A stretch of 64,000 nucleotides of DNA, from contig JALRMH010000006.1 of the NCBI GenBank assembly GCA_026119935.1, positions 124,001 through 188,000 on the forward strand. Reading direction: 5' to 3'. Position 1 is the stretch's first letter, and every line of letters starts with the position of its first letter. The DNA is from Endothia cerciana (lineage: Eukaryota > Ascomycota > Sordariomycetes > Diaporthales > Cryphonectriaceae). The notes under the pieces were generated by a model. It was not told the origin of the DNA and ran no database searches. It saw only the letters and a program-made list of their open reading frames with translations. The position numbers and the translations under genes were made by a program. Of this stretch, positions 33,110 through 45,809 are shown piece after piece.

Positions 33110-35773
33110 GGAGGCTGGGAGGGGTAGGCTGGCTGTGGTGTGAGATGTTATGTATGATTTTTAGGCTCTGGGGTTCCGAGAGGGATAAAGATATATACCT
33201 GGGGTAGAAGGGGGAAAGGACGGGGGCCTATCGGAATGGGCATGACACCATGGCGGCGCTTCTTTGTTTTATGTACTCGCTATCCATCTGCAGGAATGGG
33301 GACCTGCAGTGCAGACTGTTCTCTGTAAAATGGCCTAAGTCTTGGCGATGCGTTATCTCATCCTTAGTGCTCACTCTCGTGTAACGCGCTTCCGAGTTGC
33401 TCGCCTAGAGTCCGAGCTGCGGGCCTGATGCGGGCCTCCTCACGATGGAGCCATCTTCCTGTGGCAGGCTCGCTTGTCCAAAAGGCTGCTGCTTAGCGGG
33501 ACGGGCTGATCTTTATCATGCGTGGTCCCTTGCGTGGGTCCCATCGGTGTGCCCGCCTTTCTGTTGACGAGGCAGCCTCCCTCAGAACCCCTCCCTTGCT
33601 TCCTCTCTGGAGGCTTGTAGATTGAAATACTTGGTCGCCTCTTGCGTCATAAGCCGACCTTTTTCTTTTCTTCTTTTCTTCCCCCTTTTTTTCCCTGGCT
33701 CTTTTTTTTTTTTGTTTTGGGGGGGGGGGGGGGTTTGTCCAGGCAGCGAAGACAAGACAGAGACCGCGTCGCAAACATCCACACAATTGTTTCTTGACAG
33801 CGGCGGACCATTACCTCGCGATTCCTAGGCCTCGGGCTTTAGGGGCGTTGTGATGGGCCGGTGTCTACAATGGGCACCTCGCAGCAAAGCCCAGATGATG
33901 TCCTGACGTGAGAAGCGCAGGCCCCGCGACCCGACACGACCATCTTGCCAGTTCCCGTCACTTTCTGCTGTCAAGGCGGTCAGATACCTACTCGTTATTC
34001 CCGGCGGGACCATCCTGTCTGACAGGTGGGTTGCGTGCTGTCGAGGAGATTCAGGTGCTCAACCTTCCGGACTCCGAGGGACGCTCCAGGACGCATCGTC
34101 TCAGTGCTGGATGACTGGAGGAAAATGTCTCGTGAGGGTGAAGAATGCGCTGGCGTTATACGGTTGGTTAGTGATGAAGATCGCCGTGGGGGCATGACTC
34201 TCTCATCTGTATTGCCAATTTTAGAAGTTCTACTTCACCTTGGCACCGATCTTGCCCTCTTACAATGCTACGACACTTACCATGAGGCTAACCAGTCCTT
34301 CCATGGCTCTCCAACGCAGATTTTAAGCTCATTGGTGACAGAGCAGAGGGCCAAAACGGTCGAGGACTCAGGGGTGGTTGTGTCAGTGTTCTCGTCTTCT
34401 CAGGGTGCACGGGCAGTGCTGAGATCGTGCCCAATTTTTAAACAAAAAGGACGTCGACCGCCAGGGGTGGCCCTGAATAGCCTCAGCTGTCAAGTGCCCA
34501 ACTGCGGGGTTTGGCGCGGGATTAAGTGCAACACATGACAGTGCCAGGGCCAGGCCAGCGGTTCTGGCCCACTGGATCTCACCGGATCTTTAGACCATGC
34601 CTCGTGCGCCACGTGGCGTAGGGCCCTGGGTCAATAACCTCGGCCGAAGCGGTGCCATCTTGCACTAAATCTCCCATTGGAAATATATCGTACTTCTGTG
34701 CTCCCCTCTGGGCCGAGAAGAGCTTCGTCGCCGCCCGTGACCGTGCAATACCGCATGGGGGGATGGAAAACGTCCAGGGAGCACGCTCGGCAGACAAACG
34801 TGCTGGACACGTCATACAGCAAGAATGGATACCTCGCACTGCCATGACGACGTGCGTTTACCAGATCATTGTGAAGGTCGTGCATGACCTCGACTCGGAC
34901 GTGCGCCAGTACGCAAAGTCCAGCATGCACTCCTCTCTCCCGGCCGAAGCCAGGCCATCGGCCGTCCTCGACTACTAGCCTGAAGATCTGTCTGAGACGC
35001 AGGGAGTTGCTCTGATCAGCCGGATGATCTGGACAGGATCAGCGATTGGGCGCAGCCAAAAGCTGAGCCTTCCAGCTTGTCCAAACTGATAGGGCGCCCG
35101 GGCCAGCGCACAGAATGCCTGGGCCCGGTGAGGGAAACAAGACGGGATGGCTGTAGGCCATCAGGACAGGATATGAGGTGGTGTGTGGCAGCGGTTGCTA
35201 GGGCGTCTAGCAGTTGCTACACTCTCTGGTCGTTCCATGCTTAAGCTCCCCCCCCCCCCCCCTATTCGACTCGCCTGGGCAGGTGGTGATGAGTTCTGAC
35301 TGGCCCCTGCCCTACCCTGCCAGCCTGCCACTACACTTCCAATTTTGGACAATGTTTTTCTTGTTTCGCATCGCGACTCCTCCTGCCCGCCCACCTCCAC
35401 TCCTCCCCCCCCCTCCTCTCTTCCCATCTGATCTTCTTCTCTTCCCACCACGCCGCCAGTATTATCCATCGCGAAGCTTGTATTCTGTGTCGCGAACCAT
35501 CCGGTCTTCCGAATATCCCATCATCTTCCCTTGTTTTAACCGACTTCATCTCCAGGTGAGCTTACCCACGGCACGTCTCCGCACGCGACTTGATGACGAT
35601 TGTCGCATCTCTGTCGCATACCTAGCCAGTCCACGCTACAGCTTCTCCCATGTCGCGCAACAACACAATCAAGTCGGGGCGTACATTGTGATCCAAAACC
35701 CTCCTGCTGTTGAGGTTCTCGGATATCAGTTGCTGATGCGTTTATCTCGAAGCTCAAACACTAAACCATCATA
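33110..35773. other. Intergenic stretch with pyrimidine blocks and poly-G/poly-C
   Basis: A 2.7-kb spacer. It has a T-rich block then G15 (33660-33733) and C15 (35248-35262). Open frames such as 34026-34538 lack motifs and codon bias. The last 350 nt look like the leader of the next gene, with a possible 5'-UTR intron (GTGAGC at 35555, acceptor near 35750). Confidence 0.45.
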
Positions 35774-36285
35774 ATGGCACGAGAGGGTACCCGATCCGCG
35801 ACCGGCAACTCTAAACCGCGCGTCTTCCAGACGGTCGACACTGCGCCGGCTATCAGCCGCAAGCCCAGAGCTCAGTCTTCCACCAAGAAGGCCGGCGAGA
35901 AGCCAACGGGCGTCACCAAGAAGAAGGGCCCCGCCAAGAGCAATGGCGTCGTGAAGAAGGTACGCTCCCACTCCGGAACAAGTTCAGGTCAGAAGTGGAT
36001 CCGAGGGGCGAAGTGCTACTGGGACAACCCTCCGATCACCAATTCCGATAAGCCGTTGTCCAAGACAGAGGCTGTGCTGCCTTGGGCATAAACATGAGAC
36101 GTTCCCACGACGCGTGATCCGCTTACCGACATGCACAATATAGGCCAAGGCTGCGGTCAAGAAGGTTGAGACCAAAGTCAAGAAGGCTACCACGGTAAGC
36201 ACTGCCCGAAGCCGTTCTTGGGGCGCGGTATCGTGCTAACACGCCATGTCAGAAGAAACCCAAGGCCAAGAAGGCTGCCGAATGA
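35774..36285 (+). CDS. Small lysine-rich basic protein (histone H1-tail-like)
   Basis: Exons 35774-35959, 36144-36194 and 36253-36285, with introns of 184 and 58 nt, give 89 residues. The N-terminal third is polar (GTRSATGNSKPRVFQTVDT); the rest is a run of Lys-Lys, Lys-Ala and Lys-Pro motifs ending KAKKAAE. The composition is like the C-terminal tail of linker histones, but there is no globular winged-helix domain. It probably binds nucleic acid and is nuclear; this is inference from composition only. The neighbouring gene is the histone chaperone HIR1, transcribed in the same direction. Confidence 0.75.
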
Positions 36286-37255
36286 GGTTTTATCAAGCTC
36301 GAGCAGTTACGCTCTTGTCTATTCGGTATGACCGGCTTTGGGGGTGCTGGTCCGAACCTGAACGCGTCCACCGGGCCCGTACTTTCGTCCGTACGGCGTT
36401 TGGCTCTTGGCTTCGTCTCGGGAGGATTATGTCTGCGTTCCGGTGTCCTTGTCTTAAAATTGCAGGGTCTGTGTGATATCTGGGGTCGTCGGAGGGAGGG
36501 TCTGGGTCATCTGGTTGATTTTCTTGCTTGTCGGTTCCTGGGTTTGGCAACACATCGTGTGTAGGATACCTTGATCGCAGGATATGGTGGCTCAATGGGA
36601 AATGGGCATTATTATGTGCTTTGGATATGTGTAGTCCACAAGTGCCGTGCCGTGCCATCCCTTGCGTTCTTCCACTGTTTTGAGGGGGGTGTGGTGGTTT
36701 AATGCGGCAAATCGCGCCGCCCCCCTCCCCCCCCCACCTTCTTCCCTCCCTACCTGGAAAGAGACGTCCACTTGCTCACAGCATCCTTTATCTCTTCTGG
36801 AATGGGGATGTTCAATTGAAGTGTACCCGTGAGGTTTTCTGGGTTGACTCAATTCCGCATAATCTTATGTTGTGTCAACCAGATGCAGGTTCAGCTGCTC
36901 ACATGTCAGTTCAGGGACCGCCAGAGGAAGAGCACACGCTGTAAGCCAACGGGGACAGCTTGTTCCGGGCTGGCCAATCGGCCTACGCCAGAGGCGTAAG
37001 CGAGCCTAGGAGAGCTTTAGACAAGGGGCAGCCTGTACCTCGGGAGCCCTGGAGAGCACAGGAGGTGGGCACGCATGGGCTTTGGAGCGTCAGCCTGCCG
37101 CCGCGGAACTTTTGTTGGAGTCGCGATCAAAGCGCGGCGCGAATGTCAACCCGCGACGACCACTTCCTGTTCGAGCTCGGCACAGCTAACAATCGCCTCC
37201 ACCCCCACCAACCCGCAACCGATGATGGTCCTGCTGCCTCATCGCACACGACACC
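36286..37255. other. Intergenic stretch before HIR1
   Basis: 970 nt with the 3' UTR of the lysine-rich gene and the HIR1 promoter. Pyrimidine-rich, with short C runs around 36720-36735. No gene seen. Confidence 0.5.
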
Positions 37256-40200
37256 ATGCAACTCATCAAACCTTCGTGGCTGAGCCATAGCGGTAAGGAT
37301 GACCCATGAGCTTGTTGGGCCGCCGGCGTGCTGATGTTTGTCGAAATGTGACAGGCGAGCAGAAGGATTTCGAGGTCTACAGCTGCCATGTCTCGCCCGA
37401 CGGCTCGAGGCTTGCGACTGCTGGCGGTGGTATGCGCGCGCACTTCTCCTCCTCCTCCTCCTCCTCCTCCCTCTCTAGCTGGAACATCTCTGACGAAGCC
37501 GTCTAGACGGGCACGTCCGAGTCTGGTCGACCGAATCAATCTACAAGTCCAACGACAAGACCTACACCAAACCGCGGCAACTCTGCCATATGAGCCACCA
37601 CCTCGGCACCATTCACTCCGTGCGATTTTCTCCCAACGGTCGCTACCTTGCATCCGGCGCAGACGACAAGATCATCTGCATATACCATCTCGACAGCAGC
37701 CCCCCATCACAGACTGCCACGTTCGGTAAGCACTTTAGAAGCGAGCCACGGATAGCTAGCGCAGGAGCTGACCTTGAAGGAAACAGGCACCAACGAGCCC
37801 CCGCCCGTCGAGAACTGGAAGACTTACAAGCGCCTTGTCGGCCACGACAACGATGTGCAAGACCTCGCCTGGTCAAACGACAACTCGCTGCTGGTATCCG
37901 TGGGGCTGGACTCGAAGGTGGTGGTCTGGTCGGGGCACACGTTTGAGAAGTTGAAGACACTCGCAGTGCACCAGAGTCATGTCAAGGGCATCACATTCGA
38001 CCCGGCTAACAAGTACTTCGCGACGGCGAGCGACGACCGGACCATCAAGATCTTCCGCTTTACGTCCCCGGGCCCGAACGCCACCCAGCATGACATGGTT
38101 AATAACTTTGTCCTGGAGACGACGATCTCGGCCCCCTTCAAGAGCTCTCCCTTGACGACGTACTTCAGACGGTGTTCTTGGTCTCCTGATGGTAATCATA
38201 TCGCAGCCGCGAATGCGGTGAACGGTCCTGTGAGCTCCGTGGCCATTATCGAGCGGACGAGGTGGGACAGCGAGATCAACCTGATCGGTCACGAGGCCCC
38301 GACAGAGGTCTGCATGTTCTCGCCTCGTCTGTTCTACACGAAGCCGCCCGCGGAGAACGGCGCCGCGAGTGCTCAAGGGGCTGGCAATCTCGTCACCGTG
38401 ATCGCCTCGGCCGGCCAAGACAGGACTTTGAGCATCTGGAACACCAACACTTCGCGACCATTGGTGATCCTACAGGATATTGCATCAAAGTCGATTTCCG
38501 ACCTCTCCTGGACCCCCGATGGCCAGACCTTGTTCGCCTGCAGCCTGGACGGAAGCATTCTCTGCGCCATATTCCAAAGCAACGATCTGGGATATGTGGC
38601 AACAGCAGAAGAGAACGACAAGGCTCTGCAGAAGTACGGAGGTGGTCGCAAGGGCATGGGCGTTGCTGAAGATGTAGATGGGCTGGCTCTGGAGAACCAG
38701 AGCAAAGCTGGCGAACTCCGGGGAGCCGAGTCGAGAATGGGTGCGCTGATGGGTGACTTCCAACCTGCTGACCGGGAGTCAGCGGCTGTGACAAATGGTG
38801 CGAGCACGAACGGCAATGCTGAGAAAGATGGAGAAAGCTCGAGGGACAAGGACAAGGACAAGGAGAAGGAGGAGAATGCCGACAAGACAGCGGAGAGGAT
38901 CAAGGAGCTCAAGTCCCGTGTCACAATTACGAAAGATGGAAAGAAGCGGGTTGCGCCTCTCTTGATCTCGTCTTCTGGAACTGGTACGTCGTCATTGCCA
39001 CAGACACAACTAATAGGGTCCAAGACGGTGACTACCCGGGAGGATACGCCACAAACGATACTCGACCTTAACAAGCCTTTCCACGGGTTGCCACAGGGAG
39101 GCATTGCGACCATGCTGCTCGGTAACAAGCGCAAAGTCGCCACTGTCGATGGCGAAGAGGAGGATGAGCACGTGTCGAAACGACCTGCATTGGCCTTGCC
39201 TACACCGATCATGATTAATGGCGTGGACGGCTTGGAATCGGCTACCCTTCAGCCTCCTGCACATGGTGTGGTACCGACACCAGAGTTCTTGCGGCCAGCG
39301 GTGATGAGCTCGGCCTTGACGGTATCTCAAGTCAGGCTGGCGGTCCCGAAAATCAGATCACACATTCTTAGACCCTTAGAGCGAGGGATATTACAGGGAC
39401 AGAGTACCGCGGAGGAAGCGTCTAAGATACCGGAGAACATCATCTTTGAGGCCAAGAACCCTGCCCAGATCAGGGATCCTTCACACATTACCTGCTCGAA
39501 GAGAGGGGCACTATTATGGCAAGACTTCTTACCGCGGGCGGTCATACTAGTCACTGGCAACAAGCACTTTTGGTCAGCCGCCTGCGAGGATGGCAGTCTC
39601 TACACGTGGACGCCAGCTGGTCGGAGGATCGCCAATGCGATGATTCTGGAGTCGCAACCGGTCGTCCTCGAGTGTCGAAATCACTGGCTGCTATGCATAA
39701 CAGCCTGCGGCCTCGCTTATGTCTGGAACATTAAATCCATGACCTCGCCTCACCCTCCCGTTTCTCTCGGTCCCATCCTCGACCTCGCCATTACCTCCCT
39801 CAGCCCACACTCCGCGACGCCCGGCCCCGGCGTCACTTCCGCGCATCTCAACTCGACAGGCCACATCGTGGTTACGCTCTCCAACGGCGACGGATACTAC
39901 TACGCGCGGGAAATGTACACGTGGCAACGGCTCTCTGAGTCCTGGTTCGCAGTGGGCAGCCAGTACTGGAATAGTAACGACTCATCCGTCGGCGCACTCC
40001 AGTCCACCGCCGTTGGGCCCGTCTCAAAACCTAAAGACGCCAAGAAGGAGGATGTCGTGGACGTATCAGCTGGTATTATTCCCTACCTTGAGCGGCACAC
40101 AACGACAGAGTTCCTGCTCAAGGGCCGCGCCTACACCCTGCAACGCCTTATCAAAACACTGTTGTCCAAAGAAGGGTTTGAGGCTTTTGAGAGCTCTGTG

Positions 40201-40681
40201 TCGATCGCGCATCTGGAGAACCGCATTGCGGGCGCTATGCTGCTTGGTGCCAGGGAGGAATTCAGGTTATACCTCTTTATGTACGCCAAGCGCATTGGCG
40301 CCGAGGGGCTGCGGGGCAAGGTTGAGGAGCTCTTGAATGGGCTGTTGGGGGGCATCCTGCGAGACAAGGATGATGGCGAGAAGAAAGATGAAGATGCCGA
40401 GGGCAAGCCATTCGGATGGTTCACCAAGGGCGATGAGATCTGCGGCTGGGACCGGAGGGAGCTGCTCAAGGGAGTGGTTATGATTTTGGGTAAGTCCAAC
40501 TCCTTGGTCTCTGAGTCGTTTGGATGCTGGAGACGGTGATGCTAATGGACATGTGTCAACAGGCAAGTTCAGGGAGTTACAACGGCTCACGGTGCAGTAC
40601 TCCCGCGTTCTGGACCTTGCGGTCGAGGAGGACGGGGACGGGGACGGAGATGGGGACGCGATGGCTCTTGAGGCCACATGA
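37256..40681 (+). CDS. HIR1: HIRA-family histone H3-H4 chaperone subunit HIR1
   Basis: Scaffold of the HIR complex, which deposits H3-H4 outside S phase and represses histone genes. Five exons (37256-37292, 37355-37429, 37507-37725, 37787-40489, 40563-40681) give 1050 residues. All introns are 61-77 nt with clear CTGAT/CTGAC/CTAAT branch points. The N-terminal WD40 propeller shows MQLIKPSWLSHSGEQKD, DGHVRVWS, HSVRFSPNGRYLASG, VQDLAWSNDN and FATASDDRTIKIF. A HIRA B-domain for ASF1 binding sits near residue 470 (SRVTITKDGKKRVAPLL). The C-terminal HIRA domain includes the FWSAACEDGSLYTWTPAGRR segment. The 12-residue first exon fixes the start. Intron 2 holds a TCC microsatellite. Confidence 0.95.
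37445..37471. repeat. (TCC)n microsatellite in HIR1 intron 2
   Basis: About nine TCC/CTC units within the 77-nt intron 37430-37506, upstream of the CTGAC branch point. Confidence 0.9.
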
Positions 40682-41600
40682 GCCCCATCGAGGGAAGTGC
40701 GTACCCCTATGCATGTGATTTCGCAATTGCGGCTTATTTAACTGGATCTGTTCGGTGTTTTGGCTATCTCACGGGAAAAGGGATCGGCCCGGCCTGGCTG
40801 GTGCGAATATGGCCTCTGTACGTGTGGGATTCCGTATGCGAGCCCTCACACTTCGCTTTGAAGAATACTCATTTTAATCCCCAGACCTGAAGCTGGTATT
40901 CGTGCCCTTTTATATCTCGATGCTGAACTTTGTGGAGACACATTCCCTAAGATAAGATCCTTCGTTGAGGCAGGAACCTGCCAGGTTGGAGACCTGTTCG
41001 GGTCTGCGTCTTCATAAGAAAACAGGCACGAAGTGCAGAACTTAGCGTGGTACTGTATGGGGTTCCCAAATCCTGTGACAGAAGCAGGCTATGCCATATT
41101 TGCATAGCAGATCACATCGAAGACAGACCGGTCGAAGTTCCATGTGGAGGGCTATCCTCCATCAATATCCCCATGGAAAGCAATTGTGTATTAAGAAGAA
41201 GAAGAAGAAGAGGGGGGGGGGGGAGGGTGCCATACGTAGCCGGCCGAGGCACATCTCGAGACAATACGCATGCTCAATGGAATTTTCCGCGAAACTCAGC
41301 ACATCGTCATGCAAGACCTGTCGCATACTCTCAACTATTATGCCTGCGTCTCTTAGCTGGTACGAGATATGGGAGCTCAAGGCCATTGCCGCAGGGCGAG
41401 CATTCCTTGAGCCCAATGCCGCACTGAAAGGGGCGTCTCAAAGCATAGTCCTAGGCGCGTTTGGAAAATACAACAGAGGTCTATGTCTGACCCAGAAGCC
41501 ATGCCTTGCCGTCATGGGATCTAGCGGCAATGGTTTTGACATGGAGCCCAAACGAAACCTCCCCAGCTCTATTGGCTACGACCATATCAGGAACCTGATA
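40682..41600. other. Intergenic stretch downstream of HIR1
   Basis: No supportable gene. It contains an (AAG)n tract running into G12 at about 41194-41223. Two overlapping plus-strand frames cross this repeat and lead into the HET relic, but they have no recognisable domain. Confidence 0.45.
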
Positions 41601-41619
41601 CAATTCTGTGAGAAGAAGC

Positions 41620-42000
41620 GCAAAAAGGGTTGCATAGCTACGTCTTCTGCGGAGGTCTCGGTGTTGAAGCGCTAAACACCAGCAAATGGACCTCGAGGGG
41701 TTGGACGTTTCAAGAAGGATATCTTTCAAGAGACGCCTCTTATTCACAGCAGATCAGTATCTCTTCATTTGTAACGGGATGCATACAGTGGAGTCGATCA
41801 AACAGCCCTTAATTGCCAGGAATTTAAAGGATGGCAGAAGGCAATTCGAACATCTCGTCCCCAGTTCCGACCTCTCAGGCCACGCTGTCTGCAGAAAAGA
41901 GCATTACGGACCTGACCAGTGCAACGAGATGTCCGTGGAGGATGAGCACAATAAGGCTCTGGAACTCTGCGAATCTGCTGAATCATTTAGCCAAGGCACG
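41620..42000 (+). pseudogene. Relic of a HET-domain (heterokaryon incompatibility-type) gene
   Basis: One frame encodes a LNTSKWTSRGWTFQEGYLSR segment, the hallmark of HET domains (xRxWTxQExxLS). About 12 nt later the next expected segment continues in another frame (RLLFTADQYLFICNGM), matching the usual LLFTDxQVxFxCN pattern. A one-base frameshift near 41735 therefore breaks the gene. No start codon, full N-terminal DAICINQ-type segment or other domain is intact upstream, and a stop in the first frame follows. Intact HET proteins act in non-self recognition; this copy is very likely dead. The flanking 2 kb has no intact frame. Confidence 0.6.
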
Positions 42001-42261
42001 ACGAGCGCGGACCCTATCAACCTGGCCCGAGGTGACTGTTGGTCTCGTACCCTGTTCTGCCTCTTCACTTCTAGCATTTCGAAGTCTCGCAGAAAGGAAG
42101 GGCCTCCAAGCTTCTGTCAAATCGTCCGAGAACCTCTTTCTATCGTCAGCGCAACCACGGTGACTTGGCAATTGTGCAGGCCTGGGATAGCATTTAGATT
42201 GGGGTATCTCCATATCTTGATCAGCAGATCGAATATGAAGACTGTATTCTGGGCCTCTTAG

Positions 42262-44181
42262 TGTGCGAAGCAAGGGGATCATGAACAGGGTTACCAAATT
42301 CTGATAGCAAGACAAGCCAAGGACGGTATGTTCGAAAGGGTGGGCTTCATGAAGCTGTGGCTGCTAGACAGTCTGCTTGGGGAATCGAGGCCACCGATCA
42401 CATAAACTAGACGAGCATGGCACTATCCTGGATGAAGTCACACTCCCGTGTGACGGTTAGATCTCATTCCCTACGGCTGTAAGGAGGACGATCTGCCTAG
42501 TGTAGATGGATTCTGTACTTGCAATTCACGACCTCGGCTTGTCATCTTGGCGGACCTTGGCAGAAAGAGGACTTGTCAGGAAACTCTCAAACAAGAATAT
42601 TTCACCCTAGTAGTCAGTGAGAGAAAATGCCCCTAGGCTTGGGTAAATCACGGAGGCTCTGGTCCCCCGACTTCACTTGAGCTTCCCCTGGATGGCTGCT
42701 TTTCCAACTTCCAACCTGGCAGTCCTTGCCATGTCGTCCTCCTACCTGCACATAAAGATAATGCTCTGCATGTGCTCTTCCCGCCTGGGTGACAGTGGGA
42801 AATCGTCCCGAAACTTTGGCGCCAGTGGTGGCTCTCACTGTACAGACCTGTATACTGTCTTCCCAGCTTCCTTACTGGTCATGTGACCAATAAGAGATCG
42901 CTTGTAAAATTTATGCTAGTAAGTCAAGGAAACCGAGTGCACTAGGGTGATACCTGCGGTTTGAAGCACCTACCTAGGTAGGTAGAGGCTCGCACTGCTA
43001 CTGATGTTATGTGTTTCTGACTGGGAGATATCTCAGCCCGGATATCATGAGTACCAGAGAATGTTTACTCGGTTGGGGGCTGACCACCCTGCAACGCTCG
43101 GGATAAGATAGATCGCTCAGGCGAGATGCTGTGGGTTTATAGGCCTTAGCAGACAAGAAACGTCGACCGAACCTCAAAAATGTGAGGCTTCATAGATCTG
43201 GTCCAGATGCTATATAAAGCACACGAATAGCTCTTTGGCCATCGTGGCTGGTCAGAGGCGTATCTGCTTCGTAGTATCGTTTCCATGCTGTACAAACCAG
43301 AACCAAGATTGTCCAAAAGTTCCTAGTTGGTGCTGCGCTCCTGGGACTGGTAAAGGAACCTCCTTCATTACTCCCATTGGAAGAGGTGTAGCACAAGCCC
43401 ATGCCACAGCATGATCGATGTCATTATCATATGAGAGATTCAGATTATGTAAGTTTCAGCGATATGAACAGAGTATTCGAAGTTCTAGAAATGATGGTCA
43501 GTGGTCGAGGAGCGGTGGTTGGCTGCTGCAAGGCTGTGACGTGTGGTTAATGGTTATGGTCACATTGGCACTCCGGTTCTGGTCTCCAAGATCTGTGTGT
43601 TTAGGCCAATATCATAGAGATTCGGAAGTCGAGCCCATAAATTGGAGGTTGAAAATGAATCAGCAGAGTTGGACATTTCTGAATTTCCTCACTGCGCGAG
43701 GACAAGCTGGCCGTGCGGGTAGCCTAAATTGCCAGCATAATAGCCCACTCCGCACACAACAGACAATTAAAGGTGTTCAAAAACTTTCGCACACTCAGCT
43801 TGTTCATCATGGGTATTGGAGTCACAGGATCAAAGATTCGAACAACTCCTACTAGTGATCGATCCTTAGCATGGTCACAAGCACCCCCTGGTCTCAGTAA
43901 GCGTTGAGACGTAGTCCTGTTAGTAAATCACAGAAGTGCCTGCCTTCCGACATGTTGCAAAAGCGAGACGTGATTTCCACAATCGACGAGTCCTTATCTT
44001 CCCAACCCATACACTTCTGCCTGCAAAGACTTTCCAACAAAGGACCTAGCAAACCAAAACCCGTCGACTTTACAGCCTCCCTGACCATCCCACACACCCT
44101 CGCCGCCTGTAAGCTCAGTTCCAGGACCATCATTCCTGACATTCACCATCGTTCAAGCCTTCACATCTTCACCATTCGATT
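42262..44181. other. Gene-poor, AT-richer stretch
   Basis: A 1.9-kb spacer between the HET relic and the FAD oxidase. No long frame, no recognisable motif. It includes a short GGTA-type direct repeat near 42971-42984. Decayed mobile DNA is possible, but I see no terminal repeats. Confidence 0.4.
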
Positions 44182-45809
44182 ATGAGGCTGCTCGGCGACC
44201 CCATTGAGAAGACTTCCCATGGCGTCGGTATGTCCACAGTCAGTCTCAAGAAGAGCGTTGCAACCCAGTCTCTCCACAAGCTTTCTATCCCCTTCGTCGA
44301 CTCCAACAGCGCCAACTGGACTTCTGACACCGCTGTCTACAACCTCCGTCTCCCAGCCAAGCCAGTCCTGATCGTCTACGCAGCAACGTGCCAGCAAGTT
44401 CAGGGTACTGTTGCAAGTGGCGTTGCTGCTGGCCTGAAGGTCAGTGCCCGTTGTGGCGGTCATAGTTACGCGTCGCTGGGACACGGCGGCGAGAACGATC
44501 ACCTGATCGTTGATCTGACTGCCATCAACAGCGTCGTCGTCGACCCCACCACCCACATCGCGACAGTCGGAGCCGGCGCTCGACTCGGCCATGTCACAAG
44601 CGAGCTCTACAAACAAGGCAGTCGCGCCATCTCCCACGGCAGCTGCCCAGGCGTGGGTATCTCGGGCCACATTCTGCATGGTGGATATGGCTGGGCTTCG
44701 CACAACAGAGGTCTTGCATTGGACTGGATGATCGGAGCCAGCGTCATTCTCGCCAACGGTACCCAAGTCCACTGCTCTGAGACCGAGAATCCCGACCTCT
44801 TTTGGGCACTCCGGGGAGCCGGCTCGAACTTTGGCGTCGTTGTATCCTACCAACTCAGCACCTTTCCAGTGCCCGCCGTTTCGACCCCGTTCAAGGTGCC
44901 TTTGAATTGGCGCACCAAGGAGGAGAAGATCAGCGGTCTCGAAGCACTTGTTGACTTCTCTCGCATGGCCCCGGCCGAGCTGAACATGCGACGTATGTAC
45001 TCTGTACCCCTGCCCCCTCCCATTTTACAGTTTAAGGACAAACTGTTGTCCGCACCCAACAGAAGCTTCTAGTTCCAGGTGGACCTAGACAGCAGGCGTT
45101 CGGTCTGTGAAGGAAATGACTGACTGTGTACAACCTAGTGGGTGCATTTGATTCTGGAGGCCACAATTTCGAAGGGGTATACTACGGCAGCATCAGTGAC
45201 TTGTCAAAAATATTGGCTCCACTGCTGGAGAAGACTGGAGGCGAGCTCAATGCGACGCCGGGTACCTGGCTCGAAGGCCTCGAGTACTATGCCGAACGTA
45301 ATTCTCTCGCCATTCCCGACCCATACAAAGAGCAAGGAAACTTCTACGCGACAAGTCTCATCCTGAAAGACCTCTCTGGCGAGTCTTTGAAAAACTTTGT
45401 GCACTACTGGCACACGCAGGCTACCAATTTCAAACCAGGCGGCTGGTTCATCCAGTTCGACCTCCATGGAGGACCCACCTCTGCCGTTTCTGCCATTCCC
45501 AACTCCGCCTCAGCATACGCCCATCGGGACAAGGCCTTCCTAATCCAATTCTACCATTTCATCGACAACGAGATACCCTTCCCATCCGAAGGGATTTCGT
45601 TGATGAAGGGCTGGATCAATGCCGCCACCCAGCCACTGAAGGAAGGCGATTGGGGCATGTACATCAATTATGTCGACTCTGAACTTGACCGCAACACGGC
45701 TGAGAAACTCTACTGGGGCGAGAACTTGAAGCGACTCAAGGAACTCAAGAAGAGATACGATCCGACAGAGGTTTTCTACTATCCACAGTCAATCTCCCCC
45801 GCCACCTGA
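44182..45809 (+). CDS. Bicovalent-FAD oligosaccharide oxidase (AA7 / berberine-bridge type)
   Basis: Exons 44182-44992 and 45139-45809 with a 146-nt intron (GTATGT donor, CTGAC branch, CCTAG acceptor) give 493 residues. The join yields an ELNMRLGAFDSGG-type sequence in frame. The FAD-binding domain is clear: CGGHSYASLG with His94 and GSCPGVGISGHI with Cys155, the two residues that hold FAD covalently in glucooligosaccharide and chitooligosaccharide oxidases. NPDLFWALRGAGSNFGVV and the C-terminal BBE motif (YWGENLKRLKELKKRYDPTEVF) follow. The substrate could be a cello-, gluco- or chito-oligosaccharide or a secondary-metabolite intermediate. No obvious signal peptide starts the protein, which is odd for a secreted AA7 enzyme, so the true N-terminus may lie in an unseen upstream exon. 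Confidence 0.9.

Noticed and set aside
34026..34538. 170-codon plus-strand frame
   Set aside because: No recognisable domain, erratic composition, no leader or splice support.
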